Assembly: GCA_964590195.1 (NCBI GenBank)
Contig: CAZPWJ010000005.1
Span: forward strand, 33,779-97,778
Length of the DNA stretch: 64,000 bases
From: GCA-2731375 sp964590195
GTDB lineage: Bacteria; Pseudomonadota; Alphaproteobacteria; GCA-2731375
Direction of reading: 5' to 3'
Position numbers and translations under genes: made by a program. Positions 8,183 through 16,606 of this stretch are shown here, piece after piece. Under the pieces are notes generated by a model, which was not told the DNA's origin, searched no databases, and saw nothing but the letters and a program-made list of their open reading frames with translations. Position 1 is the stretch's first letter; each line of letters begins with the position of its first letter.

Positions 8183-10738
8183 GTGGCCTTTCTTGACGAC
8201 ATTGTAATGGCGGCGCGAATTGCCGGGCGCGACATGCGCGGCGGTGCGCGTGTCTTATGGCTGTTGGTGGGGGGGACCTTGATTGGGGCCGCGGCCGTGG
8301 CCCTGGTAGGGGCAACGTCGCAGAGTCTTATCGATGGCGCGCGCCGGGGCGCCCTGGAAGCGGTGGGCGGCGATTTGAGCTTGCGCCTGTATCACCGCCC
8401 ACCGAGCGAAGCCGAACTCGCGGCCATTGGACGAGAAGGCGAGCTGAGCATTAGCGGAGAGCTGCGCCCCATGGTGCGCAGCCTTAGGAACGGTGTCGTG
8501 GATGGACCGCCTTTGCTGGTTGAGCTGAAAGGCGTGGACCGGCAATACCCGCTCTATGGCGCGGTGGAAATGCAGCCTCCCTCCGACCTCCATCAAACGC
8601 TTGGCCAACAGAGGGGCGTGTACGGCGCAATTGCCGACCCGGCGCTGTTCGAGGCCCTGGACCTGGAACTTGGGGACAACGTGCAAATTGGCGCTGCCCG
8701 CTATCAATTGCGTGCCGCGCTGGTTGTTGAACCCGACCGCGCCTTTCGCGCCTTTACCTTGGGGCCGCGTATCATGGTGTCGCGCCAAAGCCTGGCCGCC
8801 ACTGGCGCCGCCGACGAGGGGGCGGAGGTCTATTTTTATACCCGCGTCAAATTACCCCGTGGAGCGGACATGCGTACCGACGCAAAAGCGGCCATGGCGC
8901 GCATTGATCAAGCCTTTCCGCGATCGGGGTGGCGCATGGTCAATGCCCATGACGGCGTGCCGGGGGTGGAGCGGACCTTGGCCATGGCGCATGTGTTGGT
9001 GCTGTTTATCAGCCTGGGCGTGATGCTGGTCGGGGGTGCGGGTATTTCAGGTGCGGTACGCGCCCACGTGGCCGAGAAGATGGAGGTCATCGCGATCCTG
9101 AAATCCATCGGCGCGTCGCCCGGTGTCGTGATCTCGGCCATGGGGGTCGAGGTCATGGCGGCGGCCATCGTTGGTGCCGTTTTGGGCGTGGGACTGGGGG
9201 CGTTCGGTCCGGCCCTTGCCGCATCCGCGTTGGCCGATCAATTGCCCTTTGCCTTGGATGCCGCGCCTGGCATGAAGCCATTGCTGGCGGCCGCACTGTT
9301 TGGCATTTTGGTGGCGGCGCTGTTCGCCTGGTGGCCATTGCTCAGGGTGCGCGGTATGAGCGCAAAGATTTTGCTGCGCCAACGCATCATTCGGCCGCCG
9401 ATGAAGTTGAGCATGGCTGGCGTGTTTGGCGCGGGCATAATTTTATCGGCCCTTGCGGCATTGGTGTTTTGGGTCTCGCCCATGCCCGTGTTGACGGCGG
9501 GTTTCCTGATCGGCGCCCTGGCATTGGCGGCGTTTTACTACGTCCTTGGTCTTGGCCTGGCACGCCTGGCTAGGGTCCTGGCAAAAGTCCTGTCCAAACG
9601 CGGGGGCGCTAACCTGCGTCTTGGATTAAGCAATCTGTATCGGGCGGGCGCGCCTACGGGTCCCGTGGTGATGGCATTGGGTCTGACGCTGACCTTGCTG
9701 GTCGCGTTGGACGGCATCGGCGCCGCCGCCGACCGGCATGTCAGCGAGACCCTTCCGGACAGCGCGCCGGACCTTGTGGCATTCTCGCTAAAGCCTGATA
9801 TGGCGAGGCGGCTTGATGCCCAACTTGCGGCGTCCGGATTTGTCGAACGACAGCGATTTATGCCGTTTCTGCATGCCCGCGTGCAGGCCATTGGCGGCGT
9901 GCCGGTGCGCGACCTCAAGATACCAAGGGCATTGAATTGGGTCATCCGGGGTGATCGGGGTGTATCGTTCGCGGCAAGATTTCCCGATGGCACAGCTTGG
10001 AGTGACGCTCAATTGGAACGCCCGGGCTTTTCAATGGATGGGGACGTGGCTAAAAAACTCGGTCTTGGCCGGGGCGACACGATCAGCCTTAATATTGGCG
10101 GACAGGTGCGCAGCGGTCCGATACTGCATTTTCGCAATGTGGACTGGGCCGGGCTGGATTTGGACTTTCCCATCATCGCCACGCCAGGCACCTTCAAAGG
10201 TATTCTCTATACCTTCGCGGCATCATTGAAAGCCAGGGCCGGCGAAAAGGCTGCCCTGGAAGCATTCATCAAAAGCAGCTTTCCTGAAACACCATTGATC
10301 CGTGTTGCGGATGTCTTGCATTCGTTGGCCAAGGCATTGGATGCCGTCGTGGCGGGATTGCAGGCAGCGGCAGCGATGTGCGGGCTGGCGGCCCTAGTGG
10401 TGCTGGCCGGTAGCGTGTTTCAGGGGCTTAGGGAGCGCACCAACGAAGCTGTATTGCTGAAAGTGTTGGGCGCGCGGCGGCACCAGTTGCTGGGCCAGTT
10501 GATGGTGGAGTTTTTTGGCCTCGGACTACTGGTGGCCTTGGCCGCGGTGCCGCTGGGTTTGAGTGTTGCCCATGGCGTAGCCCACGCGGCGGGCCTTGGC
10601 AGTGTCAGCGTGTCGTGGACGGGCGGCGTCGCCCTGGCGCTGATGGCGATCCTGGTGACGGTGGCTGTTGGTTTGCTGGCGACGCTGGGCGCCTACAACG
10701 CCGTGCCCGCGCGGATTCTGCGCAACAGCAAGCTTTGA
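8183..10738 (+). CDS. FtsX-type ABC transporter permease, 851 aa, orphan
   Basis: This large inner-membrane protein has one N-terminal membrane segment (RVLWLLVGGTLIGAAAVALVG), a periplasmic MacB-type domain, three membrane segments near 270-385, further segments near 410-460, and a second FtsX block ending near residue 850. This is the long, duplicated YbbP-like permease layout. Such proteins work with a LolD-like ATPase to move lipids or lipoproteins out of the membrane. No ATPase gene lies next to it, which is unusual. The start is GTG at 8183 with an AGGGGG ribosome site. Confidence 0.8.
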   Translation: MAFLDDIVMAARIAGRDMRGGARVLWLLVGGTLIGAAAVALVGATSQSLIDGARRGALEAVGGDLSLRLYHRPPSEAELAAIGREGELSISGELRPMVRSLRNGVVDGPPLLVELKGVDRQYPLYGAVEMQPPSDLHQTLGQQRGVYGAIADPALFEALDLELGDNVQIGAARYQLRAALVVEPDRAFRAFTLGPRIMVSRQSLAATGAADEGAEVYFYTRVKLPRGADMRTDAKAAMARIDQAFPRSGWRMVNAHDGVPGVERTLAMAHVLVLFISLGVMLVGGAGISGAVRAHVAEKMEVIAILKSIGASPGVVISAMGVEVMAAAIVGAVLGVGLGAFGPALAASALADQLPFALDAAPGMKPLLAAALFGILVAALFAWWPLLRVRGMSAKILLRQRIIRPPMKLSMAGVFGAGIILSALAALVFWVSPMPVLTAGFLIGALALAAFYYVLGLGLARLARVLAKVLSKRGGANLRLGLSNLYRAGAPTGPVVMALGLTLTLLVALDGIGAAADRHVSETLPDSAPDLVAFSLKPDMARRLDAQLAASGFVERQRFMPFLHARVQAIGGVPVRDLKIPRALNWVIRGDRGVSFAARFPDGTAWSDAQLERPGFSMDGDVAKKLGLGRGDTISLNIGGQVRSGPILHFRNVDWAGLDLDFPIIATPGTFKGILYTFAASLKARAGEKAALEAFIKSSFPETPLIRVADVLHSLAKALDAVVAGLQAAAAMCGLAALVVLAGSVFQGLRERTNEAVLLKVLGARRHQLLGQLMVEFFGLGLLVALAAVPLGLSVAHGVAHAAGLGSVSVSWTGGVALALMAILVTVAVGLLATLGAYNAVPARILRNSKL

Positions 10739-10767
10739 AAATTACGCAGGCATGAAAGGAGGCCGAG

Positions 10768-11235
10768 ATGATTGATATCAATGGCATGGCCCACGTTATT
10801 CTGACCGTGAGCCAGTTCGACAAGGCGCGGGAATTCTATTGCGGCTTGTTGCCCTTCTTTGGCATGAAACGTGTCTTTGACGGCGACGAATTCTGCTATC
10901 ACGTCGGCGCCCGCACGGCGATCGGCATCCAGCGCTGCGAGGAGAAATACGCCGACGAACGCTTCGTGCAACTGCGTGTCGGCCTGCATCATATCTGTCT
11001 GCGGGCGCGTTCACGCGAGGATGTGGATCTGGCCGGCGCCAAGGCGGCGGAGCTGGGCGCGCATATCGTGCGCGGGCCCGAGGAACGCGCCTGGGCGCCC
11101 GGTTATTACTATGTCCTGTTCGAAGACCCGGACGGCATCCGTTTCGAGGTCAATTTCGTACCGGGCCAGGGGTTGTTGAAGGAAGGCCTGTCGGAAGACG
11201 GCAATTTGCTCGATCCCGACGGCGACTATAAGTAA
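10768..11235 (+). CDS. VOC (glyoxalase/dioxygenase fold) family protein
   Basis: This 155-aa protein has paired beta-alpha-beta-beta-beta modules. His10 in MAHVILTVSQFDKAREFYCGLLPFFG, the HHICLRAR strand and the FEDPDGIRFEVNFVPG ending supply the usual His and Glu metal ligands. An AGGAGG ribosome site precedes the ATG. VOC proteins include glyoxalases, extradiol dioxygenases and epimerases, and nothing here fixes the substrate. It follows the permease gene by 29 bases. Confidence 0.8.
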   Translation: MIDINGMAHVILTVSQFDKAREFYCGLLPFFGMKRVFDGDEFCYHVGARTAIGIQRCEEKYADERFVQLRVGLHHICLRARSREDVDLAGAKAAELGAHIVRGPEERAWAPGYYYVLFEDPDGIRFEVNFVPGQGLLKEGLSEDGNLLDPDGDYK

Positions 11236-11248
11236 GCCGCAACACACT

Positions 11249-12415
11249 CTAGCTAAACAGCCGCCCGCTAGCGATTTTCGCGCCCTCGGATAGCGCCGCA
11301 AGTTTGGCCCAAACCACGTCTTCGGCGACCTTGCCCATGCCGGCGGAGGTGTCAAAGCCGCAATCGGTGCCGGCCAGGACGCGGCTGGGATCGCCCACTG
11401 CCTGGGCAATGCGCTCGATCCGGTCGGCGATGGTTTCGGGATGCTCCACATAGTTTGTCGTGGTGTCGATGACGCCGGCCACCAGGATTTGATCGTCGGC
11501 CAGGGGACCGTTTTCAAACACCTTGTATTCGTGGGCATGGCGGGGATTGGCAAACGGCAGCACGATACCGCCCACATCCGCCTGCAGGATCGCGGGCAGT
11601 ATTTCGCCCAGGGGCACGTCAAGATCATGGGGGCCTTCATAGTTGCCCCAACAGACATGCAGGCGCACCGAATCTCTGGGAATATTGACCAGGCTGCGGT
11701 TGATGGCCGCGATCACACGCTCGACGAATTCGATGAAATCTGAAACCGGACGGTCGGCGTAGGTAATGTGGCGTTCGAGGGCCAGGTCCGGGCAGTCCAG
11801 TTGCAGGGTAAAGCCATGCGCCACGATGGCCTCGTACTCGATACGCAGGGCCTCGGCCAGGGCATCGAGATAGCTCTCGGCATTGTCGTAATATTCGTTG
11901 GGCACGGCGGCAGCGATAATGCCGGGGGAGGGCGCGGTGATGAAGGCCTCTTTTTGCGCCGGTGCATGGGCCGTCAGGATGCGGCGAAAATCGGCGCATT
12001 CGGTCGCCACGAAGGCCGGATCCAGGTAACGCACTTCGTCGACCACCGCCGGCACTTCGAAATTGGTTACGACAGCCTTGTTCGCCGTTAACGCCTGGCG
12101 CATGGCCAGAAAGCCGGGGTAACCGGCCACGTCCGCCGGCGGCTGCCGGGTGCCGAGACCGGTAAAGCCGCTCATCCGGTGGCGCACATAGAGAAAGAAG
12201 GCATCGCGCGGCTGTTCGCCATTATTGGGGATATCGATGCCGGCTTCCAGCTGCTTGGGCAGCACCCAGTTGGTGGCCTCCTCGATCGCCACGGCCATGG
12301 CGTCCATATCCACGCTTCTGCCCTGCACCCGGTCGGCGAACATTTGTACCAGGGCCGGGGGGCGGGGCAGGCTGCCCGCGTGTGTGGTCAGAATACGTCC
12401 GTCGCTCAGATGCAT
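11249..12415 (-). CDS. MetE C-terminal-like (cobalamin-independent methionine synthase II family) protein
   Basis: This 388-aa single-domain TIM-barrel protein opens with ILTTHAGSLPRPPAL, typical of stand-alone MetE-C homologues (COG0620). Candidate zinc ligands are the His and Cys of RLHVCWGNYEGPHD and the Cys of LAGTDCGFDTSAG. The position that usually supplies a Glu ligand reads LPFANPRHAHE, so this ligand may be altered. These proteins transfer alkyl groups to or from thiols such as homocysteine or coenzyme M, and true methionine synthesis is not assured. Its ATG lies only 16 bases from that of the divergent GIY-YIG gene. Confidence 0.78.
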   Translation of the reverse strand: MHLSDGRILTTHAGSLPRPPALVQMFADRVQGRSVDMDAMAVAIEEATNWVLPKQLEAGIDIPNNGEQPRDAFFLYVRHRMSGFTGLGTRQPPADVAGYPGFLAMRQALTANKAVVTNFEVPAVVDEVRYLDPAFVATECADFRRILTAHAPAQKEAFITAPSPGIIAAAVPNEYYDNAESYLDALAEALRIEYEAIVAHGFTLQLDCPDLALERHITYADRPVSDFIEFVERVIAAINRSLVNIPRDSVRLHVCWGNYEGPHDLDVPLGEILPAILQADVGGIVLPFANPRHAHEYKVFENGPLADDQILVAGVIDTTTNYVEHPETIADRIERIAQAVGDPSRVLAGTDCGFDTSAGMGKVAEDVVWAKLAALSEGAKIASGRLFS

Positions 12416-12431
12416 GGTATAAGCGGTCCTT

Positions 12432-12683
12432 ATGTATTGTTACGTCTATATCCTAGGCAGCCTGACTGGATCTGACCAGCGCACCTACGTGGGCTGGACC
12501 AATGATCTGGAGGCGCGCCTGGCCAAGCACAACAACGGCACCGGCGCCCGCAGCACCCGTGGCCGTGCCTGGGTGCTGCTCTATGCCGAACGCTACAAAA
12601 CGCGCGGCCCGGCCATGAGCCGGGAGTGGCACCTGAAGCGCGACCGTAAATTCCGCAAGGCGCTGCTGGATGCCATCAAATGA
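12432..12683 (+). CDS. GIY-YIG nuclease family protein
   Basis: This 83-aa protein matches the UvrC-like small GIY-YIG domain. It has VYI and TYVGWT in place of the signature strands, the conserved Arg in DLEARLAKHNNG, and Glu in SREWHLKRDRKFRKALL. Small members of this family (YhbQ-like, UPF0213) are chromosomal housekeeping nucleases of unclear role, not homing enzymes. No clear ribosome site is seen upstream, because the 16-base gap to the divergent gene leaves little room. Confidence 0.82.
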   Translation: MYCYVYILGSLTGSDQRTYVGWTNDLEARLAKHNNGTGARSTRGRAWVLLYAERYKTRGPAMSREWHLKRDRKFRKALLDAIK

Positions 12684-12710
12684 TCCGAGATAGCCTGCAA
12701 CCAAACTGGG

Positions 12711-13553
12711 TCAAGATTTCTCCGGTGCCCAGCCATAGGCTCTCTCGCAGGCGCCGCCCATCAGCATAGCCCGATCGCTATCGCTCAGGCGATCAGTGAC
12801 GCGGAATGGTTCCACGGCCTGTTCGTAGTTGACGACCGCGTGCGCGCGGGTCCAGTCGGTGCCCCACAGGCAACGCTCCAGGCCCCAGGCGTCGAAGACG
12901 CGGGCGAGAGGATCCCAAATGTCAGGGAAGGGGTAGCCGGCATGCGACAGCGTACACGCCCCACTGACCTTGATCACCGCGTTCGGACGCTTGGCCAGGT
13001 CGAGCACCTTTGGTAGCTCGGCCCAGGGCTCCGGCGGCGCCGGCGGCGTGCGCGGTTGTTTGATGCACAGATGATCGATGATGAAGCGGGCGTCGGGGTG
13101 GCGGTCGATCACCGCCGTGCCCGCCTCCAGATTGCCCCAAAACAGCATGTTGACGGGAAAGTCATGGCGTATGGCTTCGCGCACGATCCGATCAACGCCG
13201 TCGCTGTCGGGGCTGCGTCCCGGCTCGCCGGTCATCATGATGCGGATGCCGACGGTGCCCGGAGTCCGCTTCCATTCAGCGATCGCATCGGCCACTGCGG
13301 GGTCCGTGGAATCTACAGGCTTGACCAGGCCGAAGCGGCCGGGATGGGCATTCTGCACCTCGACCGCATAAGAGGCGTCGTATTGGTACATGGTAAAGGC
13401 GGAAATGAAGATCGCGCCATCGACGCCGACCGCATCCATTGCCGCCACCATCTCGTCGCCGGTGACGTGATCGGGCCAGTTCGGCACCGCGTGCCATGGC
13501 CGCTCCGGCGTGTTGGCGGCATAGGCGTGGACCTGGGAATCTATGATCGGCAT
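12711..13553 (-). CDS. Amidohydrolase-2 family metal-dependent hydrolase
   Basis: This protein of about 280 aa has a TIM barrel. It starts MPIIDSQVHAYA, where the usual HxH metal motif appears as QVH, and later shows FIIDHLCI and LWGTDWTR with the catalytic Asp. This is the LigI/TIM-barrel lactonase and decarboxylase group (PF04909). I chose ATG 13553, not the longer upstream frame, because GAGGAAG lies just ahead of it and homology begins there. It is followed by convergent GIY-YIG DNA and preceded by a VOC gene on the same strand, probably in one operon. Confidence 0.8.
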   Translation of the reverse strand: MPIIDSQVHAYAANTPERPWHAVPNWPDHVTGDEMVAAMDAVGVDGAIFISAFTMYQYDASYAVEVQNAHPGRFGLVKPVDSTDPAVADAIAEWKRTPGTVGIRIMMTGEPGRSPDSDGVDRIVREAIRHDFPVNMLFWGNLEAGTAVIDRHPDARFIIDHLCIKQPRTPPAPPEPWAELPKVLDLAKRPNAVIKVSGACTLSHAGYPFPDIWDPLARVFDAWGLERCLWGTDWTRAHAVVNYEQAVEPFRVTDRLSDSDRAMLMGGACERAYGWAPEKS

Positions 13554-13631
13554 TGGGCGCTTCCTCTTTACTTGACGGTTTTCCAGTATTGTGGCGGGCT
13601 GCAATCTACCCTGAATGCTCACGCCATATGC

Positions 13632-14159
13632 TTATCGGGGCCAGCGTTCCCGGATCGGGTCGGAGCCATCCCAATCCACCGCCGCCTCTCGTACGCCATC
13701 GAAAATGCGCCGCCGGGGCTCGTTCATCTCGGCCATCTCCACCACCGTACCCGGATGTCCTTCCTGTTCGAAATAGACGAAGGGCCCGCGCGGGCTGTCG
13801 GACTCCTGTCCCACTGTATAGCCGGCGGCCAGAGCTTTCTCGTAGATCTCGTGATAGTTTTCCGGCCAGGTCGAGAAATGCTGCAGGCCTTCGTTGCCGG
13901 CGTTTAGAAAGTCCTGATACATGGTCGGCGCGGTATCGCGTTGCTGGATCAGCTCGATCTGCATATCACCGGAATTGGCCAGGGCGATGGAAATATGCGG
14001 CTGGCTCGGTTGACCCTTGTAGCGGAAGCCATCAACCGCCAGCTTGTCGATGTAGAACCAGGGCCCGACCTGGCAGACATCAATCCAATGGCGCATGGCG
14101 GCGTCGATATCCTTGACCACATAGCCCATCTGGCGCAGTGGTCCGAAAAGGCGGCTCAT
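13632..14159 (-). CDS. VOC family protein
   Basis: This protein of about 175 aa has glyoxalase-like modules (QMGYVVKDIDAAMRHWIDVCQVGPWFYID) and a closing FEQEGHPGTVVEMAE that supplies a Glu ligand. The ATG at 14159 has a strong GGAGGAAG ribosome site, so the upstream extension is not used. It lies 78 bases upstream of the amidohydrolase on the same strand. Proteins of this sort are often annotated as bleomycin-resistance or dioxygenase-like, without known substrate. Confidence 0.78.
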   Translation of the reverse strand: MSRLFGPLRQMGYVVKDIDAAMRHWIDVCQVGPWFYIDKLAVDGFRYKGQPSQPHISIALANSGDMQIELIQQRDTAPTMYQDFLNAGNEGLQHFSTWPENYHEIYEKALAAGYTVGQESDSPRGPFVYFEQEGHPGTVVEMAEMNEPRRRIFDGVREAAVDWDGSDPIRERWPR

Positions 14160-14250
14160 CTCGATCTTCCTCCAAAAAAAAGGGATGCTTGCGATTATGC
14201 GAGCTTCTATTCTGCCCATCCTCGGCTAACCGTTGCAATGGTACAGAACA

Positions 14251-15339
14251 ATGAGTGGAAATATCGTCATCTTCGGCCCCTCGGGCTTGGTGGGCGGGGC
14301 GGCGTTGCGTCACTTCGATGCCCTGCCGGATTGGAACGTCACGGCGCTGTCACGGCGCCCGCCGCCGTTCGAACACGGCGCCCGGTTCATTCCCCTGGAT
14401 CTGATGGACCGGGCGGCATGCGAAACGGCCTTGGGGCAGCTGTCGGACACAACCCACATCATCTACACGGCGCTGTACGAGGAAGAGGACGTGATCCGGG
14501 GCTGGCGGGCCAAGGCGCAGATGGAAATCAATACCGCCATGTTGAAAAACGCCCTGCAACCTATTGATGCGGTGGCCAAGGATCTGGCGCATATCTCGCT
14601 GTTTCAGGGTACCAAGGCCTATGGCGCCCATTTGCAGCCACCCCCCGTGCCGGCGCGGGAGCGTTGGGCGCGCAACGACCATGAAAACTTCTATTGGTAT
14701 CAGGAAGACTTCGTGAAGGCGCAGCAGAGTCGTAGGAAACCGGGTAAGAACTGGCATTGGACGATCCTAAGGCCGCAAACCATCTTTGGTTTCGCGCTGG
14801 ATGCGCCCTTGAACATTCTGCTCGCCATGGCGGTCTATGCGGTGATCCGCCGGGAAGAGGGTCTGCCGTTGTGTCATCCGGGCGGCGGCCCATGGGTGAC
14901 CGAGGCCATCGATACCCGCCTGATCGCCCGCTGCCTTGATTGGGCCACGGGGGCGGAAAACGCACGGGATGAGATTTTCAATATCACCAATGGCGACAAC
15001 ATTACCTTCGCGGGTCTATGGCCCACCCTGGCCCGGCATTTCGGCATGGCCATGGGGGAGCCGGAGCCCATGCGCCTGCGCGAGGTCATGCCCGACAAGG
15101 CACATGTCTGGGAGCGCATCGCCAAGGAACATAAGCTGCGCGATATCCCGTACGAGAAGCTGGTGGGGCAATCCTGGCAGTTCGCCGATTTCAATTTCGC
15201 CGCAGGCAAGAACCCGGCCCCCGTGGTGGTCAGCACCATCAAGCTGCGTCAGGCCGGATTCGGGGACTGTATCGATACGGAAGATATGCTTATCGAGTTG
15301 CTGGAACAGTATCAGGATGAGGGAATCTTGCCGCGCTAG
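14251..15339 (+). CDS. PRISE-type NAD(P)-dependent reductase (progesterone 5-beta-reductase/iridoid synthase-like SDR)
   Basis: This 362-aa extended short-chain dehydrogenase has a Rossmann start (VIFGPSGLVGGAALRHF) and a second nucleotide-binding motif at ALSRRPP. Its active site fits the PRISE group: Lys122 in GTKAY and the NFYWYQED motif at residues 146-153, where plant 5-beta-reductases have a similar NFYY motif with the catalytic Tyr. The group reduces activated C=C bonds of enones. The physiological substrate here is unknown. ATG 14251 begins MSGNIVIFG at the true fold start. The stop overlaps the stop of the convergent ABC-2 gene. Confidence 0.8.
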   Translation: MSGNIVIFGPSGLVGGAALRHFDALPDWNVTALSRRPPPFEHGARFIPLDLMDRAACETALGQLSDTTHIIYTALYEEEDVIRGWRAKAQMEINTAMLKNALQPIDAVAKDLAHISLFQGTKAYGAHLQPPPVPARERWARNDHENFYWYQEDFVKAQQSRRKPGKNWHWTILRPQTIFGFALDAPLNILLAMAVYAVIRREEGLPLCHPGGGPWVTEAIDTRLIARCLDWATGAENARDEIFNITNGDNITFAGLWPTLARHFGMAMGEPEPMRLREVMPDKAHVWERIAKEHKLRDIPYEKLVGQSWQFADFNFAAGKNPAPVVVSTIKLRQAGFGDCIDTEDMLIELLEQYQDEGILPR

Positions 15340-16160
15340 GGCTTTATGCGCCAGCCCTTGGCGACGGCCAGATGACAGACACAGAAAGCGGCAATATTGC
15401 AGCCAAGCATGATCGCGATGCCGCTTATGTCGGCGCTGTTCTGGCCGATCAAGCCCTGGCGGAAGCCGTCGATCATGTGAAAAAACGGATTCAAGGCCAA
15501 AGCCATCTGCAAACTCTGGGGCAGATCGGTGATGGCATAAAAGGTGCCGGACAGGAATGTCAGCGGCGCGATGGCGAAATTCGTCACGGCGGCCAGGCCG
15601 TCCATGCGTTCGGCCCACAGCCCCGCCAGGATACCCAGCAAACCCAGCAGGGACGACGCGGCCAGGGTGTGAAACAGGATCAGGCCCGGGTGAGGCATGC
15701 TCAAGGACACGAACGGCAACATGGCCAGGCCGATGACCAGGCCAACCAGGATGCCCCGGGTCATGGCGCTTAGGGTAAAGGCCAGGACCAGCTCCACGGG
15801 CCGCAGGGGCGCCATTAACAGATCCACGATGGTGCCCTGGGTCTTGGCGATCAGCAGTGACGACGAGGCATTGGCGAAGGCATTCTGTGCCATGGACATC
15901 ATGATCAGGCCGGGGGCCAGAAACACCATATAGGCGACGCCGTTGACCTCGCCCCGGCGGCTGCCCAGGGCCACGGCAAAGATGGCCAGGAACAGCAGGC
16001 TCATGACCAGCGGTCCGATCACCGTTTGCGCCGTGACTTTCAAGAACCGGCGAACTTCCTTTTGATACAGGGTCCACAGGCCAAGCCAATTGACAGCGCC
16101 CAGTTGGCGCGGGGCGACGAGAGGCGGTGGGGTGCCTGTGGGCTCCATAATTTGGGACAT
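15336..16160 (-). CDS. ABC-2 type transporter permease, orphan
   Basis: This 274-aa inner-membrane protein has about six hydrophobic segments and the ABC-2 pattern (YQKEVRRFLKVTAQTVIGPLVMSLLFLAIF near 35-65 and a final FFHMIDGFRQGLIG block). Such permeases need an ATPase subunit for export of polysaccharides, drugs or lipids, and none is encoded within several kilobases. It is the last gene of a minus-strand run with Nudix, crotonase and acyl-CoA dehydrogenase genes. Its start lies one base past the Nudix stop. Confidence 0.8.
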   Translation of the reverse strand: MSQIMEPTGTPPPLVAPRQLGAVNWLGLWTLYQKEVRRFLKVTAQTVIGPLVMSLLFLAIFAVALGSRRGEVNGVAYMVFLAPGLIMMSMAQNAFANASSSLLIAKTQGTIVDLLMAPLRPVELVLAFTLSAMTRGILVGLVIGLAMLPFVSLSMPHPGLILFHTLAASSLLGLLGILAGLWAERMDGLAAVTNFAIAPLTFLSGTFYAITDLPQSLQMALALNPFFHMIDGFRQGLIGQNSADISGIAIMLGCNIAAFCVCHLAVAKGWRIKP

Positions 16161-16161
16161 C

Positions 16162-16593
16162 TCAGATTCCGCGCATCTCCCGCGCTACGTTGATAATGCG
16201 GACGGTCTCCTTCCACAGGCCGAGATTTTTCAGCAGATGCAAGGGTATGAATTCCGCGTGCATGGCATCATCGCCGCCCACCGGGGCGCCGCTGTGCCAT
16301 TCCGCCACCACGTCCACCAGGGTGTAGTGGAACTTCACCCGGCCCGTTTCATCGGGCGTGATGGCATCAATCACATCGATCAGACCAATATTCTGAATAG
16401 TGACGGCGGTTTCCTCTTTTACTTCGCGGGCGGCGGCGGCGAAGACCGTCTCGCCCAGTTCCTGCATGCCGCCGGGAATGGACCAATCACCCTTGCGCGG
16501 CGCCTTGCCCCGGCGGATCAGCAAGACTTCATTGTTCCGAAAGACCACGGCGCCGACGCCGACCATGGGGCGGTCCGGATAAGAACGCGGCAT
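16162..16593 (-). CDS. Nudix hydrolase
   Basis: This 143-aa protein contains a Nudix box, GGMQELGETVFAAAAREVKEET, at about residues 40-61. It has the core Glu residues of REVKEE, but Thr stands where the box usually has Gly. Nudix enzymes cleave nucleoside diphosphates linked to another moiety. The IPGG segment and the MVGVGAVVFRNNEVLLIRR start resemble ADP-ribose and NADH pyrophosphatases. A CoA-related substrate is conceivable given the neighbouring acyl-CoA genes, but that is inference. Confidence 0.85.
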   Translation of the reverse strand: MPRSYPDRPMVGVGAVVFRNNEVLLIRRGKAPRKGDWSIPGGMQELGETVFAAAAREVKEETAVTIQNIGLIDVIDAITPDETGRVKFHYTLVDVVAEWHSGAPVGGDDAMHAEFIPLHLLKNLGLWKETVRIINVAREMRGI

Positions 16594-16606
16594 GATTCAG
16601 CCGACC

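Noticed and set aside
12432..12683. GIY-YIG gene as a homing endonuclease or mobile element mark
   Set aside because: It is a short, complete UvrC-like chromosomal type without intron, intein or DNA-binding repeats.
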